From: Janthinobacterium sp. PC23-8
Lineage (GTDB): Bacteria; Pseudomonadota; Gammaproteobacteria; Burkholderiales; Burkholderiaceae_D
Assembly: GCF_002250505.1 (NCBI RefSeq)
Contig: NZ_NJGY01000001.1
Location: 2,239,878 to 2,303,877, forward strand
Reading direction: 5' to 3'
DNA length: 64,000 nucleotides
Below the pieces are notes generated by a model. That model saw only the letters and a list, made by a program, of their open reading frames with translations, had not been told where the DNA came from and did no database searches. This document shows, piece by piece, positions 20,373 through 29,117 of this stretch (positions are counted from its first letter, which is position 1; every line of letters begins with the position of its first letter). The position numbers and the translations under genes were made by a program.

Positions 20373-20858
20373 ATGACCTTGCGCATCCTCGCCACCGGCG
20401 GCACTTTCGACAAGCATTACAACGAATTGAACGGCACCCTGGGCTTTTCCGACAGCCATTTGCCGGCCGCCATCGCGCGCGCGCGCATGACGGCGCCGGT
20501 GGCGCTGGAGCAATTGCCCTTGCTCGACTCGCTCGACATGCAGGATGCCGACCGCCAGCGCGTCCTGGCCTCGTGCCGCGCAGCGCGCGAAAAAGCCATC
20601 GTCATCATCCACGGCACCGACACCATGCGCGAAACGGCGCAAGTGCTGGGCGCGGCGCAATTGCAACAGACCATCATCCTGACGGGCGCCATGATTCCGT
20701 ATGAAATCGACAACTCCGACGCCCTGTTCAACCTGGGCTTTGCCTGCGGCGTGGCGCAAGCCCTGCCGGCCGGCGTATATGTGGCGATGAACGGGCAGAT
20801 CTTTGCCTGGGACAATGTGCAGAAGAACCGCGCCGCCGGCGTGTTCCAGCCATTGTAA
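20373..20858 (+). CDS. short asparaginase-like protein (N-terminal domain only)
   Basis: A 161-residue protein equal to the N-terminal domain of type I/II L-asparaginases. It has both nucleophile regions: ILATGGTFD near residue 10 (first catalytic Thr) and IIHGTDTMRETAQVL near residue 75 (second Thr-Asp pair), plus IILTGAMIPY. Full asparaginases have about 330 residues with a C-terminal domain that completes the active site in the dimer. Single-domain forms like this are a known separate family of uncertain activity rather than a truncation, since the frame ends cleanly before a terminator. It may hydrolyse asparagine or a related amide, or have lost catalysis. Confidence 0.8.
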   Translation: MTLRILATGGTFDKHYNELNGTLGFSDSHLPAAIARARMTAPVALEQLPLLDSLDMQDADRQRVLASCRAAREKAIVIIHGTDTMRETAQVLGAAQLQQTIILTGAMIPYEIDNSDALFNLGFACGVAQALPAGVYVAMNGQIFAWDNVQKNRAAGVFQPL

Positions 20859-20904
20859 AGCGCCTGGCGCAGGCCGCCGCGGCCAGCGCCGACACAATCC
20901 CAAC

Positions 20905-20928
20905 AGCCCGCTTCTGGCGGGCTTTTTT
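20905..20928 (+). terminator. terminator after asparaginase-like gene
   Basis: GCCCG, seven-base loop, CGGGC followed by six T; 47 bases past the stop codon. Confidence 0.85.
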
Positions 20929-21346
20929 ACGCCTATTGAAAATTCTGCATTTTCACTAAAATCATCGAATTATTGTCGGTCGAATAAATGATTGTAAAAA
21001 TTATCAGTCATTTGTTGTAAAAAAACACCAATCATAATTTATTACATTAGTAAAATTAAAGAATATAAATCTTTACATTTAACAATTTATTAAATTTTAT
21101 TCAGTATCTGCAATTTATTGCCAAATCCCACATGGTTGAGTTCCATTTTTTATTGCTGAGACGACATAATGTTTATCACGATAAGCAAAAAGTGCATTTA
21201 TAACAATATTGCGCGCTGTGGTTTTCCCTCTCTGTCCGAGGTGGATACGCCACTGTGTACAGCATCACCGGCCTGCCACCCGTTGGCCGTACCACTGCTC
21301 GTACGCTGCTTGTCGTTATTAAAACTACTACGGAGTAATTGTTATA
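20929..21346. other. AT-rich leader of the TonB receptor gene
   Basis: A 418-base spacer that is strikingly AT-rich from about 20935 to 21125 (many A/T runs), becoming GC-normal closer to the gene. It must hold the promoter of the TonB-dependent receptor, but I could not fix a good -35/-10 pair. The ribosome binding site is GGAG about 10 bases before the ATG at 21347. The AT-rich stretch is a plausible target for H-NS-like or curvature-dependent control. Confidence 0.5.
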
Positions 21347-24082
21347 ATGGCATTTAAAGAAAAAATCGGCGTACGCAGCGTACGCCTGGCCCTGACCGTG
21401 TTGGCGGGCAGCGTCTTGTTGACCGGCCAGGCAATGGCACAGGAACAGGAAGTCGTCCAGAAGGTCGAAATTACCGGTTCGAGCATCAAACGTATCGCCG
21501 TCGAAGGCGCCCTGCCAGTGCAGCGCCTGACGCAAGAAGCGATCGCCAAATCGGGCGCCACTTCCGTGGCCGAGCTGATTCAGGCGCTGCCAGCCATGCA
21601 GGGCTTCACCATCGGCGCCGTTGCCGCCGGTTCGAATTCGGGCGGCAATACCAGTGCATCGCTGCACGGTATCGGCGAGACCTACACCCTGGTGCTGCTG
21701 AACGGACGCCGCATCGCGCCACAAGGCTCCGGCACTACCGTCAATCTGAACGCCATTCCAATGAGCGCCGTCGAGCGCGTCGAGATCCTGACCGATGGCG
21801 CTTCGGCCCTGTACGGCTCGGATGCCATCGCTGGCGTATTGAACTTCATCCTGAAGAAAAATGTCCAGGGTGCAACCCTGGAAGCGACCTATGGTGGTCC
21901 TGAATACAAGGGCGGCAACGCCTGGAACAGCAGCATCACCGCTGGCTTCGGCGACCTGGACGAAGACCGCTACAACGTCCTGATTTCTTATCGTCACGAC
22001 GAACAGGAAAAGCTGCGCGCCACCGACCGTTCGTTTGCCGATACCTCGTATCTGAAATTCAAGCGCGGCGGCAAGAACTATATCTGGGATCGCACCAGCA
22101 CGTCCGCTTCGCCGGCTGGCGCCACCGTTGCCTACAACAATGTCAATAGTGCTTCGAGCGCCTTTACGCCGTACCTGCTGCAAAACGGCGCCTGCCCTAC
22201 CGATTCCTACGTTACCACCAGCAATGCCCGCGCTTGCGGATTTGACACGGGCTCGACCGTGGAAATCGTCCCGCAATCAAAACGCGACAGCATTTTCTCG
22301 CGCGGCACTTACAAGCTGAACGAAAGCATGAATGCGTTTGCCGAGGTTGCTTACTCGCGTTACGACCTGACGGCGCGGATTGCTGCCAATCCAGTACCTA
22401 TCTCGATCGCCAAAAACAGCGCACTGTACAACACCTACGTATCTCCTTATCTGACGCCAGCGCAACGCGCCGACGTCAAGTCGGTGACGGCCAACTACCG
22501 CACCACCGATTTTGGTCTGCGCGCGAGCAATACGATTACCGAAACCAAGCATGTGGTATTGGGCATGGAAGGTGAAATCGGCGCATGGAACTTTGAAAGC
22601 GGCCTGACCTGGTCGCAAAACGCGATCGACGAACGCTACACGGGCGGCTATGCCAAGAACCAGGCATTCAAGGATATTGTCGCCAATCCTGCATTCAATC
22701 CGTTCTCGCCAACCCAGAGCGCTTCGGTGCAGTCGCAAGTCGCCAATGCCCAATTCACCGGTTCGATCCGTACCGCATCGACCACCATGCGCGGCGTCGA
22801 CACGCACGGTTCGCGTGAACTGTTCGACCTGCCAGGCGGCAAAGCCAGCGTCGGCGTCGGCGGTGATTACCGTACCTACCGCTATGAGCAGTCGCCAAGC
22901 AGCGGCGCCACCACGGCCGACATCTACAACTTCAACACCTCGCCTGCGTACGACCTGAGCCGTGATACCTACGGCGCTTTCGTCGAACTGCTGGCGCCGC
23001 TGACCAAGTCGTTTGAAATGACCGTCGGTGGCCGTTACGATGCCGTCAAGGCCATCGACAACAAGCTGACGCATGAAACGGTGGGTAAAAAAGACAGCGC
23101 CAATACCTACAAGGTATCGGCACGCTGGCAGCCGGTACAAACCGTGCTGATCCGTGGTTCCTACGGCACCGGCTTCAAGGCGCCTAGCATGCTGGATATC
23201 GCCCAGCCACTGGTCAATGCCGGCTTTACCGCCAAGAAGTTCGATTGCCCGTACCCGGGTACCGCACTGTGCCGTTCCGAAGCGACACAATACAATGAAG
23301 TCTCGCAAGGCAACCCGAACCTGAAATCGGAAAAATCGAAGCAGTTCACCTTGGGCTTCCGTATCGAGCCTAGCGCCGCCTTCTCGTTTGGCGCCGATCT
23401 GTGGGACGTGAAGCTGACCAATGCGGTGTCGGAAATCACCGAAGAGCAGGCATTTGCCGATCCGGTCAAATACGCGACCAGCTTCACCACCTACACCGAG
23501 CCATCGACCGGCAACACCTACTACGCGTTCAAATCCTTGCAAGTCAATATCGGCAAGAAGGAATACCGTGGTATCGACTGGGATCTGTCGGCCAACCACA
23601 AGTTTGACTTCGGCAAGCTGACCGCTCAACTGAGCGGCACCCACATGCTGCATGCGAACTACACGGTACCAGGCAGCGACAGCGTCTACACCAGCAACAT
23701 GAACTTCTTTGGCAGCACCAACGAAGTGACGTTCCGCAACCTGATGAAGCTGACGACGACCCTCGATACTGGCCGTCTGAGCAACACCTTGACCGTCAAC
23801 TACCGTAACGGCTACACCGATGCGGCGGCCTCCGTGCGCAACCTCGATAGCGGCAAAAACGAAACGCTGCGCCTGGAAGTACCGTCGTACACCACGGTCG
23901 ACTGGCAAGCACGCTTCGCCTTTGACAAGCAAACCACGATCCGCGCCGGCATCAAGAACCTGTTCGACCGTGAGCCACCGCTGTCGCTGCGCGCGTCGTC
24001 GGGCCACCAGATCGGTTTCGATCCCCGCTACGCCGATCCGATGATGCGTTCGTTCTACATCACCGGCAACTACAAGTTCTAA
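21347..24082 (+). CDS. TonB-dependent outer-membrane receptor
   Basis: A 911-residue outer-membrane active transporter energised by TonB-ExbBD. Residues 1-31 form a signal peptide ending QAMAQ. The plug domain follows (residues about 45-170: VEITGSSIKRIAVEGALPVQRLT, then VERVEILTDGASALYGSDAIAGVLNFILKK), and the rest is a 22-strand barrel ending in the sorting signal SFYITGNYKF with terminal Phe. Type and length fit the TonB receptors without an N-terminal signalling extension that Oxalobacteraceae and Xanthomonads use for oligosaccharides or peptides. No substrate can be assigned, since neighbouring genes are unrelated. It is monocistronic with a strong terminator behind. Confidence 0.93.
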   Translation: MAFKEKIGVRSVRLALTVLAGSVLLTGQAMAQEQEVVQKVEITGSSIKRIAVEGALPVQRLTQEAIAKSGATSVAELIQALPAMQGFTIGAVAAGSNSGGNTSASLHGIGETYTLVLLNGRRIAPQGSGTTVNLNAIPMSAVERVEILTDGASALYGSDAIAGVLNFILKKNVQGATLEATYGGPEYKGGNAWNSSITAGFGDLDEDRYNVLISYRHDEQEKLRATDRSFADTSYLKFKRGGKNYIWDRTSTSASPAGATVAYNNVNSASSAFTPYLLQNGACPTDSYVTTSNARACGFDTGSTVEIVPQSKRDSIFSRGTYKLNESMNAFAEVAYSRYDLTARIAANPVPISIAKNSALYNTYVSPYLTPAQRADVKSVTANYRTTDFGLRASNTITETKHVVLGMEGEIGAWNFESGLTWSQNAIDERYTGGYAKNQAFKDIVANPAFNPFSPTQSASVQSQVANAQFTGSIRTASTTMRGVDTHGSRELFDLPGGKASVGVGGDYRTYRYEQSPSSGATTADIYNFNTSPAYDLSRDTYGAFVELLAPLTKSFEMTVGGRYDAVKAIDNKLTHETVGKKDSANTYKVSARWQPVQTVLIRGSYGTGFKAPSMLDIAQPLVNAGFTAKKFDCPYPGTALCRSEATQYNEVSQGNPNLKSEKSKQFTLGFRIEPSAAFSFGADLWDVKLTNAVSEITEEQAFADPVKYATSFTTYTEPSTGNTYYAFKSLQVNIGKKEYRGIDWDLSANHKFDFGKLTAQLSGTHMLHANYTVPGSDSVYTSNMNFFGSTNEVTFRNLMKLTTTLDTGRLSNTLTVNYRNGYTDAAASVRNLDSGKNETLRLEVPSYTTVDWQARFAFDKQTTIRAGIKNLFDREPPLSLRASSGHQIGFDPRYADPMMRSFYITGNYKF

Positions 24083-24100
24083 TCTGAACCAGCCTTGCGA

Positions 24101-24137
24101 AAACGCCCTGCACTTCACCGTGCAGGGCGTTTTTTTA
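24101..24137 (+). terminator. TonB receptor terminator
   Basis: AAACGCCCTGCA, loop, TGCAGGGCGTTT followed by more T; 18 bases after the stop codon. Confidence 0.9.
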
Positions 24138-24160
24138 TGTCCGTATCAAAACGCACACGT

Positions 24161-24186
24161 AAAAAAAGAGCCGCAGGCGGCTCTTC
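24161..24186 (-). terminator. rdgC terminator
   Basis: AGAGCCG, loop CAGG, CGGCTCT with a run of seven A on the plus strand, giving a T run after the hairpin on the minus strand. Confidence 0.85.
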
Positions 24187-24208
24187 TTCGTACGGCAAAG
24201 CCGGCGGT

Positions 24209-25105
24209 TTATGCCTTCGCTTCGCCACCCAGTGCTTCGACCACGTCGGCCATCAGCTTGGACAGTTCGCCCGTCATCAGCATCATGTCGCCGTCGAAAC
24301 GCTCTTCGTCGTTTTTGGTGCTCGATTCGGTTTCCTTGATCACGTCGAGCGGCTTGATGCTCTTGATCGCCAGCGATTCCGTCAGCACGAACGAGATCTT
24401 GTCGTTCCACGTCATGGCCAGGCGCGTGCACTGCTTGCCGGCCGCGATATGGCGGCGCACGTCGTCCGCTTCCAGGGTATGGCGCACATAGCGCACGGTG
24501 GCCTTGCTTTCGCCGGTGGCGCGCAATTCCGTATCCATGTCGACCGTGAAGCCGGCCGGCGCGTCGTCGGCCTGCAACCACTCCGTCATCACCGCCACCG
24601 GCGAGCGCTGCACGCGCAGGCTTTCCAGCGGCAATTTGTCGACGGCTTTCAACAGCAGCTTGATCACTTCGTCGGCCTTGGCCGGGCTGGCCGCATCGAC
24701 CACCAGCCAGCCGTTGACCGGATCGATCCAGGTCCAGACATTGCTGCGGATGCTGAAGGCGCGCGGCAGCAGTTCGTCGGCCACGCGCTCCTTGAGTTCC
24801 TTCATGGCCTTCTTGCCTGGCGCAAAGCCTTGCGCCTCTTCCATTTCAGCGGCGCGGGCCTTGGCCACCTGGTTGATCACGGTCGCTGGCAGCAGTTTTT
24901 TTTCCGTACCCAGCAGGATCAGCATCTGTTGGTTGACCACATGCACCAGGCCGCCATTCGGACGCGGCGTATCCCAGCCCTGGCGCATCAGGTCCATGCT
25001 GGTGGCCGGCGTAAATTTGTTCGACGATAGCGCCTCTTCCAGCTGTTCTGGCGTGCAGGCCCACGGCGCGGGCAGGCGGTAAATCTGAAGATTCTTGAAC
25101 CACAT
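24209..25105 (-). CDS. rdgC: recombination-associated protein RdgC
   Basis: A 298-residue ring-forming DNA-binding protein that covers double-stranded DNA and restrains RecA. The N-terminus [11 protein letters not shown] and the segments [19 protein letters not shown] and [22 protein letters not shown] are family hallmarks, and the length is normal. The start has GGAAGAC upstream. It lies in the same direction as dinB, 117 bases downstream of it, possibly as a second gene of the same transcript, although a separate promoter is just as likely. Confidence 0.95.
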   Translation of the reverse strand: MWFKNLQIYRLPAPWACTPEQLEEALSSNKFTPATSMDLMRQGWDTPRPNGGLVHVVNQQMLILLGTEKKLLPATVINQVAKARAAEMEEAQGFAPGKKAMKELKERVADELLPRAFSIRSNVWTWIDPVNGWLVVDAASPAKADEVIKLLLKAVDKLPLESLRVQRSPVAVMTEWLQADDAPAGFTVDMDTELRATGESKATVRYVRHTLEADDVRRHIAAGKQCTRLAMTWNDKISFVLTESLAIKSIKPLDVIKETESSTKNDEERFDGDMMLMTGELSKLMADVVEALGGEAKA

Positions 25106-25222
25106 AGTTTTTGTCTTCCGGTTGTTTCGTTGGAGCTAATAGGACGCCATTCTACACTTTCGACACGTTCCTGCCGTCAAAAGCGCGTGCTGGCGCGACG
25201 CTTGAAATACGGTTCCGAGCAC

Positions 25223-26464
25223 CTACAAGGCGGGGAACAGCTCGGCCTGGGCCGGGGCCTGCCGCGTTGCCAGGGACGGGTCGCACAGGGTGGAAATGCG
25301 CACCCCCAGCAGGCGGATTTTCTTTTCGAACGGCACCCGCCGCAGGCAGTCGCGCGTGGCGCGCAGAATCGCCGCCGCGTCCGCCGTGGCGCTGGGCAAG
25401 GTGATATCGCGCGTGACGGTGCTGAAGTCTTCGAAGCGCAACTTGATGCCCACCGTGCGCCCGGCCAGCGCCTGCTTGTCGAGGTCGCCGGCCACCCGCG
25501 TGCACAGGCTTTCCAGCTTTTCCGACAGCATGGCGCGGTCGCGCACCACCTGCAGGTCGCGCTCGAAGGTGGTTTCGCGGCTGACCGACTTGGTTTCGCG
25601 GCTGGTTTGCACGGGGCGATCATCGATGCCCAGCGCCGCCTGGTGCAGCCAGCCTGTATACACATCGCCGAACTGCGTGCGCAGCATGGCGAGGTCGGCC
25701 TGCGCCAGCTCGCCGATGGTCACTATGTCCATCGCTGCCAGCTTGGCGGTGGCTTTCGGGCCGATGCCGTTGATTTTTTTTGCCGGCAAGGGCCATACGC
25801 GCGTGGCGATATCGTCCGGGTGCAAGATGGTCAGGCCATCGGGCTTTTCAAGGTCGGAACAGATTTTTGCCAGCAACTTGTTGGGCGCGAGACCAATCGA
25901 GCACGACAGCCCGGTGGCTTCGAACACGGCCGCTTTCAACGTTGCCGCAAACGCCGGCGCAGCTTCGCCATGTTCGGTCAGGTCGATATAGATTTCATCG
26001 ATGCCGACGTTCTGGATCACCGGCGCCAGGTTCGCCACGGCCTGCTTGAAGCGGGCCGAATACTCGCGGTAGGCGTCGAAATCGGCCGGCAGCAAGATGC
26101 TGTCGGGCGCCAGCCTGGCCGCCTTCATGATGCCCATCGCCGAAAACACGCCAAAGGCGCGCGCCGCGTAAGTGGAAGTGGTGACCACGCCGCGCCCCAC
26201 ATAGTCGCGCATGCGCGCGAACTGGCGCGTGCCGTCCAGCTGCAACACGGGCTGCTGCAGCCGCCCGCCACCGATGACGACGGCTTCGCCGCGCAGCTCC
26301 GGATACTTGAGCAGTTCGACGGACGCAAAAAAGGCGTCCATATCGAGGTGGGCGATCCAACGGCGCGCGGCGGGTAGTTCAGGCGATGGGGGAGCAGATG
26401 GAGTCAAGGACACCTCGCGGCGGTTGGGCCTGCCGCAGAATGGTGGCGGCAAGATACTGGTCAT
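25223..26464 (-). CDS. dinB: DNA polymerase IV
   Basis: A Y-family translesion polymerase. The catalytic acidic residues are in HLDMDAFFASVE and in IDEIYIDLTE (usual form SIDE.YLD), followed by the HhH region (INGIGPKATAKL) and the little-finger domain. The longest frame has 413 residues, about 50 more than usual, because of a Pro-rich N-terminal extension. The start is doubtful: the ATG at 26464 lies inside a LexA box and has no ribosome binding site. In-frame GTG at 26413 or TTG at 26407 (with GAGGTG just before) would still include the whole catalytic core from about residue 36. SOS control by LexA is very likely. Confidence 0.93.
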   Translation of the reverse strand: MTSILPPPFCGRPNRREVSLTPSAPPSPELPAARRWIAHLDMDAFFASVELLKYPELRGEAVVIGGGRLQQPVLQLDGTRQFARMRDYVGRGVVTTSTYAARAFGVFSAMGIMKAARLAPDSILLPADFDAYREYSARFKQAVANLAPVIQNVGIDEIYIDLTEHGEAAPAFAATLKAAVFEATGLSCSIGLAPNKLLAKICSDLEKPDGLTILHPDDIATRVWPLPAKKINGIGPKATAKLAAMDIVTIGELAQADLAMLRTQFGDVYTGWLHQAALGIDDRPVQTSRETKSVSRETTFERDLQVVRDRAMLSEKLESLCTRVAGDLDKQALAGRTVGIKLRFEDFSTVTRDITLPSATADAAAILRATRDCLRRVPFEKKIRLLGVRISTLCDPSLATRQAPAQAELFPAL

Positions 26465-26474
26465 GCATACAGTA
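26455..26474. promoter_or_regulatory. LexA (SOS) box of dinB
   Basis: TACTGGTCATGCATACAGTA fits the LexA consensus and shares the CTGG...ACAG half-site choice with the box in front of uvrA. It covers the longest-frame dinB start codon (26462-26464). Confidence 0.85.
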
Positions 26475-26543
26475 TTACCCGAAACGGATGTTCTGGCAAG
26501 TTGAAACGGACAGGCAGAATCATGGATAATTTGAAAAAAGCGC

Positions 26544-26572
26544 TTGCAGAAGCATTTTTACCATCCTATAAT
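26544..26572 (+). promoter_or_regulatory. sigma-70 promoter of first tRNA unit
   Basis: TTGCAG at 26544-26549, a 17-base spacer and TATAAT at 26567-26572, a near-consensus pair about 60 bases before tRNA-Val. Confidence 0.85.
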
Positions 26573-26632
26573 AGCGCCTCTTCCAGACGTGGTGACAAAC
26601 GTCGGGATGGTTTTCTGAGACAAGCAAGCATC

Positions 26633-26708
26633 GGGTGCTTAGCTCAGTTGGTAGAGCGGCGCCCTTACAAGGCGTAGGTCGGGAGTTCGAGCCTCTCAGC
26701 ACCCACCA
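26633..26708 (+). tRNA. tRNA-Val (TAC), copy 1
   Basis: A 76-base cloverleaf with encoded CCA. Acceptor GGGTGCT pairs with AGCACCC; the anticodon loop CTTACAA gives anticodon TAC; the T loop is GTTCGAG. First gene of the unit. Confidence 0.98.
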
Positions 26709-26762
26709 AATCAGAAAACTGTCCAGTGCTTCATGGATCGGCAATACAGATCATACGAGCTT

Positions 26763-26839
26763 GGAGTGGTAGTTCAGTTGGTTAGAATACCGGCCTGTCA
26801 CGTCGGGGGTCGCGGGTTCGAGTCCCGTCCGCTCCGCCA
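26763..26839 (+). tRNA. tRNA-Asp (GTC), copy 1
   Basis: A 77-base cloverleaf with encoded CCA. Acceptor GGAGTGG pairs with CCGCTCC through one T-G pair; the anticodon loop CTGTCAC gives GTC. It lies 54 bases after tRNA-Val, in the same transcript. Confidence 0.98.
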
Positions 26840-26846
26840 ATAAAAG

Positions 26847-26882
26847 AAAAGCCCTTTGGTTCTCTGAACCGAAGGGCTTTTC
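26847..26882 (+). terminator. terminator of first tRNA unit
   Basis: AAAAGCCCTTTGGTT, short loop, AACCGAAGGGCTTTT; a long stem directly after tRNA-Asp. Confidence 0.9.
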
Positions 26883-26941
26883 CCATTGGGGCGCCGGAAA
26901 ATCATCGGCTCTTTTCCTTGAAAGTTTTTTTGTACTTTTAG

Positions 26942-26971
26942 TTGCACAAGCGGGAATCTGCCCTCTATAAT
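26942..26971 (+). promoter_or_regulatory. sigma-70 promoter of second tRNA unit
   Basis: TTGCAC at 26942-26947, an 18-base spacer and TATAAT at 26966-26971. The -35 region is not a copy of that of unit 1, so the second unit acquired or kept its own promoter. Confidence 0.8.
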
Positions 26972-27023
26972 AGTGCCTCTTCCAGACGTGGTGACAAACG
27001 TCGGGATAGTTTTCTGGGTATGC

Positions 27024-27099
27024 GGGTGCTTAGCTCAGTTGGTAGAGCGGCGCCCTTACAAGGCGTAGGTCGGGAGTTCGAGCCTCTCAGCACCCACCA
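27024..27099 (+). tRNA. tRNA-Val (TAC), copy 2
   Basis: Identical in sequence to copy 1 over all 76 bases, including CCA. Confidence 0.98.
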
Positions 27100-27153
27100 C
27101 ATCAGAAAATTATCCGGTGCTTCATGGATCGGCAACACAGATCATACGAGCTT

Positions 27154-27230
27154 GGAGTGGTAGTTCAGTTGGTTAGAATACCGGCCTGTCACGTCGGGGG
27201 TCGCGGGTTCGAGTCCCGTCCGCTCCGCCA
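27154..27230 (+). tRNA. tRNA-Asp (GTC), copy 2
   Basis: Identical to copy 1 over all 77 bases, including CCA. Confidence 0.98.
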
Positions 27231-27236
27231 ATAAAA

Positions 27237-27272
27237 GAAAAGCCCTTTGGTTCTCTGAACCGAAGGGCTTTT
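27237..27272 (+). terminator. terminator of second tRNA unit
   Basis: The same stem and loop as at 26847-26882. Confidence 0.9.
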
Positions 27273-27332
27273 CCCATTACTGGACAGCAAATGCACTAGA
27301 ATCAGCGCTCCTCCTGATTGCTTTCTGCCCGC

Positions 27333-28436
27333 ATGCGCTTACCCAGCAGTACTCATCCCTATATTGCTCTGCGGTTGCGCCTGGCGCATCAGGCTTTGCT
27401 GCAATTTGCCGCCAGCCTGATGAGCTCCATGGAAATTGCCGTATTCCTGGCCGGTCCCGTCCTGCTGGCGCTGATCAGCAGCATCGCCCTGCCCGGTTTC
27501 CTGGCCATGACGCTGCCCTGGCCCGCCGCGCTGGGCCTGCTGGGCGCGCAAGTGTTGCTCACGTGCCTGCCCGCCTGGCTGCTGCGCAAGCGCCTGCTGC
27601 CCGCTCCCGTCGCGGCGTGGCTGCGCCAGCTGCCCGTGTCGCCACGCCTGCGCCGGCAAGCCGATATCGCCGTGGCCGGCCTGCTGATGCTGCCGCTGGG
27701 CGTCGCCTATGCCGTCTCGGCCGGCATCTGGCTGCTGCAGTCGCCACCGTGGCTGCGCCCGGTCGCCGCGCCCGGCATCGCCATCATCATCGTCGCATGG
27801 CTGCTGGCCTGGTTAGTGACCAGCTGCATCGTGGCCCTGCGCCTGCGCACACCGCGTCCGGCGCAACAGGCGCGCGCGCCAACCATGACGGCATATAGCT
27901 ACCGCCGCCCGCGCTGGCCTGCCCTGTTCCTGTGGCGCCAGTTGTTCTGGCTGCCGTTCTGGCGCAACGACAATGTGATCGGCGCGCAGCAAAGCGTGCT
28001 GATGGCCGGCGCGACCGCCAGCATGCTGGCCTGGCTGCTGCGCGTGCCGCTGGTGCCGGCGCCGCTGCTCGGTTTGCTGGCCAGCGCCAGCCTCGTTCTT
28101 GTGACGGACCGGGGCGACAAGGCCGTGCGCGAACAGCTGGCCGTGCTGCGCCCATCGCTCAATGCGTGGCCCGTGAGCAGCGCCCATGTGATCCGCCTGG
28201 CCTGCGCCGCCAGCCTGCTGCCCGCCTTGACAGTGCTGCTGGGTGCTGCTGTCTTGCTGTACTGCATCGATCCAGCCGTGTTGCAGCAGCGCGTCACCAG
28301 TGTCTACGCCATCACCGCCAGCGTGGCCGTGCTGGCTATCGCCGGCCTGCCGCGCCTCACCGCGCGCGGACGCGTCGCGCTGGTCGTGTTATCCATTCTT
28401 GCCTTGAGTGCCATCGGAAGCGAATTATGGAATTGA
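27333..28436 (+). CDS. ABC transporter permease-like membrane protein
   Basis: A 367-residue polytopic inner-membrane protein with about 8-9 hydrophobic segments in two blocks (about residues 35-75 and 105-170; then 215-260 and 280-365), separated by an arginine-rich cytoplasmic stretch. There is no assigned family signature. Its identification as the permease of an exporter rests on the next gene, an ABC ATPase that overlaps its end by 10 bases. The ATG at 27333 is preferred to a TTG at 27318. The substrate is unknown. Confidence 0.7.
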   Translation: MRLPSSTHPYIALRLRLAHQALLQFAASLMSSMEIAVFLAGPVLLALISSIALPGFLAMTLPWPAALGLLGAQVLLTCLPAWLLRKRLLPAPVAAWLRQLPVSPRLRRQADIAVAGLLMLPLGVAYAVSAGIWLLQSPPWLRPVAAPGIAIIIVAWLLAWLVTSCIVALRLRTPRPAQQARAPTMTAYSYRRPRWPALFLWRQLFWLPFWRNDNVIGAQQSVLMAGATASMLAWLLRVPLVPAPLLGLLASASLVLVTDRGDKAVREQLAVLRPSLNAWPVSSAHVIRLACAASLLPALTVLLGAAVLLYCIDPAVLQQRVTSVYAITASVAVLAIAGLPRLTARGRVALVVLSILALSAIGSELWN

Positions 28437-29053
28437 AGCAGTCCTCTCCCATGCTGCATGTCGAGCAGCTCGATTTTCATTTCGCCACGCACAGCGTGTT
28501 CCAGGGCTTCAGCCAGCAATTCGGCCCCGGCATTACCTGGCTGCGTGGTGCCAACGGCACCGGCAAGACCACCTTGTTGAAACTGGCCGGCGGCGCACTG
28601 GCGCCGCTGCGCGGCAAGCTGCGCCTGGACGAACTCGACAGTGCCAGCATGCCGCTGGCCTACCGCGCCCAGGCCTTCTATTGCGGCGGCGACGCGCCTG
28701 CCCTGCCCTGGCTGCGGGTCCATGAATTTCTCGACCTGCACCTGGCGCTGTATCCGGGCAGCGACCAGGCGCTGCTGAACGCGGAACTTGCCGCCTTTGC
28801 CATCACGTCGAGTCTGGAGCAAAGCATCACCGCCCTGTCGCTGGGCCAGCATAAAAAGCTGCAACTGGCGCTGGCGCTGGCCTTGCCGGTGCGCCTGCTG
28901 CTGATCGATGAACCGTTCAACGGTCTCGATAGCGACGCCATGGCGCATCTGCGCCAGCGCCTGGCCGAGCCCGCCCGCCTGACGCGCCAGTGCATCGTGC
29001 TGACCAGCCATCTGGCGCCGCAGCTGCCGCTGGCGGCAACCGTGCAACTGTAG
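28427..29053 (+). CDS. ABC transporter ATP-binding protein
   Basis: A 208-residue ATPase of a probable two-gene export system. Walker A is GANGTGKTT (about residue 40), the signature is the slightly unusual LSLGQHKKLQLALAL, Walker B is LLLIDEP with FNGLDSD as D-loop, and the H-loop is LTSHLA. Without a regulatory extension it resembles CcmA-type and small drug or lipid exporters, but no cytochrome-c maturation genes are near. The ATG at 28427 overlaps the end of the permease gene; a longer open frame upstream is only a shadow of that gene. Confidence 0.88.
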   Translation: MELKQSSPMLHVEQLDFHFATHSVFQGFSQQFGPGITWLRGANGTGKTTLLKLAGGALAPLRGKLRLDELDSASMPLAYRAQAFYCGGDAPALPWLRVHEFLDLHLALYPGSDQALLNAELAAFAITSSLEQSITALSLGQHKKLQLALALALPVRLLLIDEPFNGLDSDAMAHLRQRLAEPARLTRQCIVLTSHLAPQLPLAATVQL

Positions 29054-29067
29054 GTTCAAACAGGCGT

Positions 29068-29106
29068 AAAAAAACCGGAACCTCCTGTGGTGGTTCCGGT
29101 TTTTTG
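29068..29106. terminator. bidirectional terminator between ABC genes and ahpF
   Basis: AAAAAAACCGGAACC, loop, GGTTCCGGTTTTTTT; T runs on both strands serve both converging transcripts. Confidence 0.9.
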
Positions 29107-29117
29107 TGTATCGCAGC

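Larger units (their letters stand above)
26567..27279 (+). repeat. tandem duplication of a tRNA-Val/tRNA-Asp transcription unit
   Basis: Unit 1 (26567-26886) and unit 2 (26966-27279) are nearly identical from the -10 box through leader, both tRNAs, spacer and terminator. The differences seen are a few substitutions in the leader and spacer and a shorter leader in unit 2. The -35 regions and the 80 bases between the units are unrelated apart from short words. Confidence 0.95.

Noticed and set aside
22277-24118. 613-residue open frame antisense to the TonB receptor gene
   Set aside because: Shadow frame; the receptor on the other strand is intact, with signal peptide and terminal Phe.
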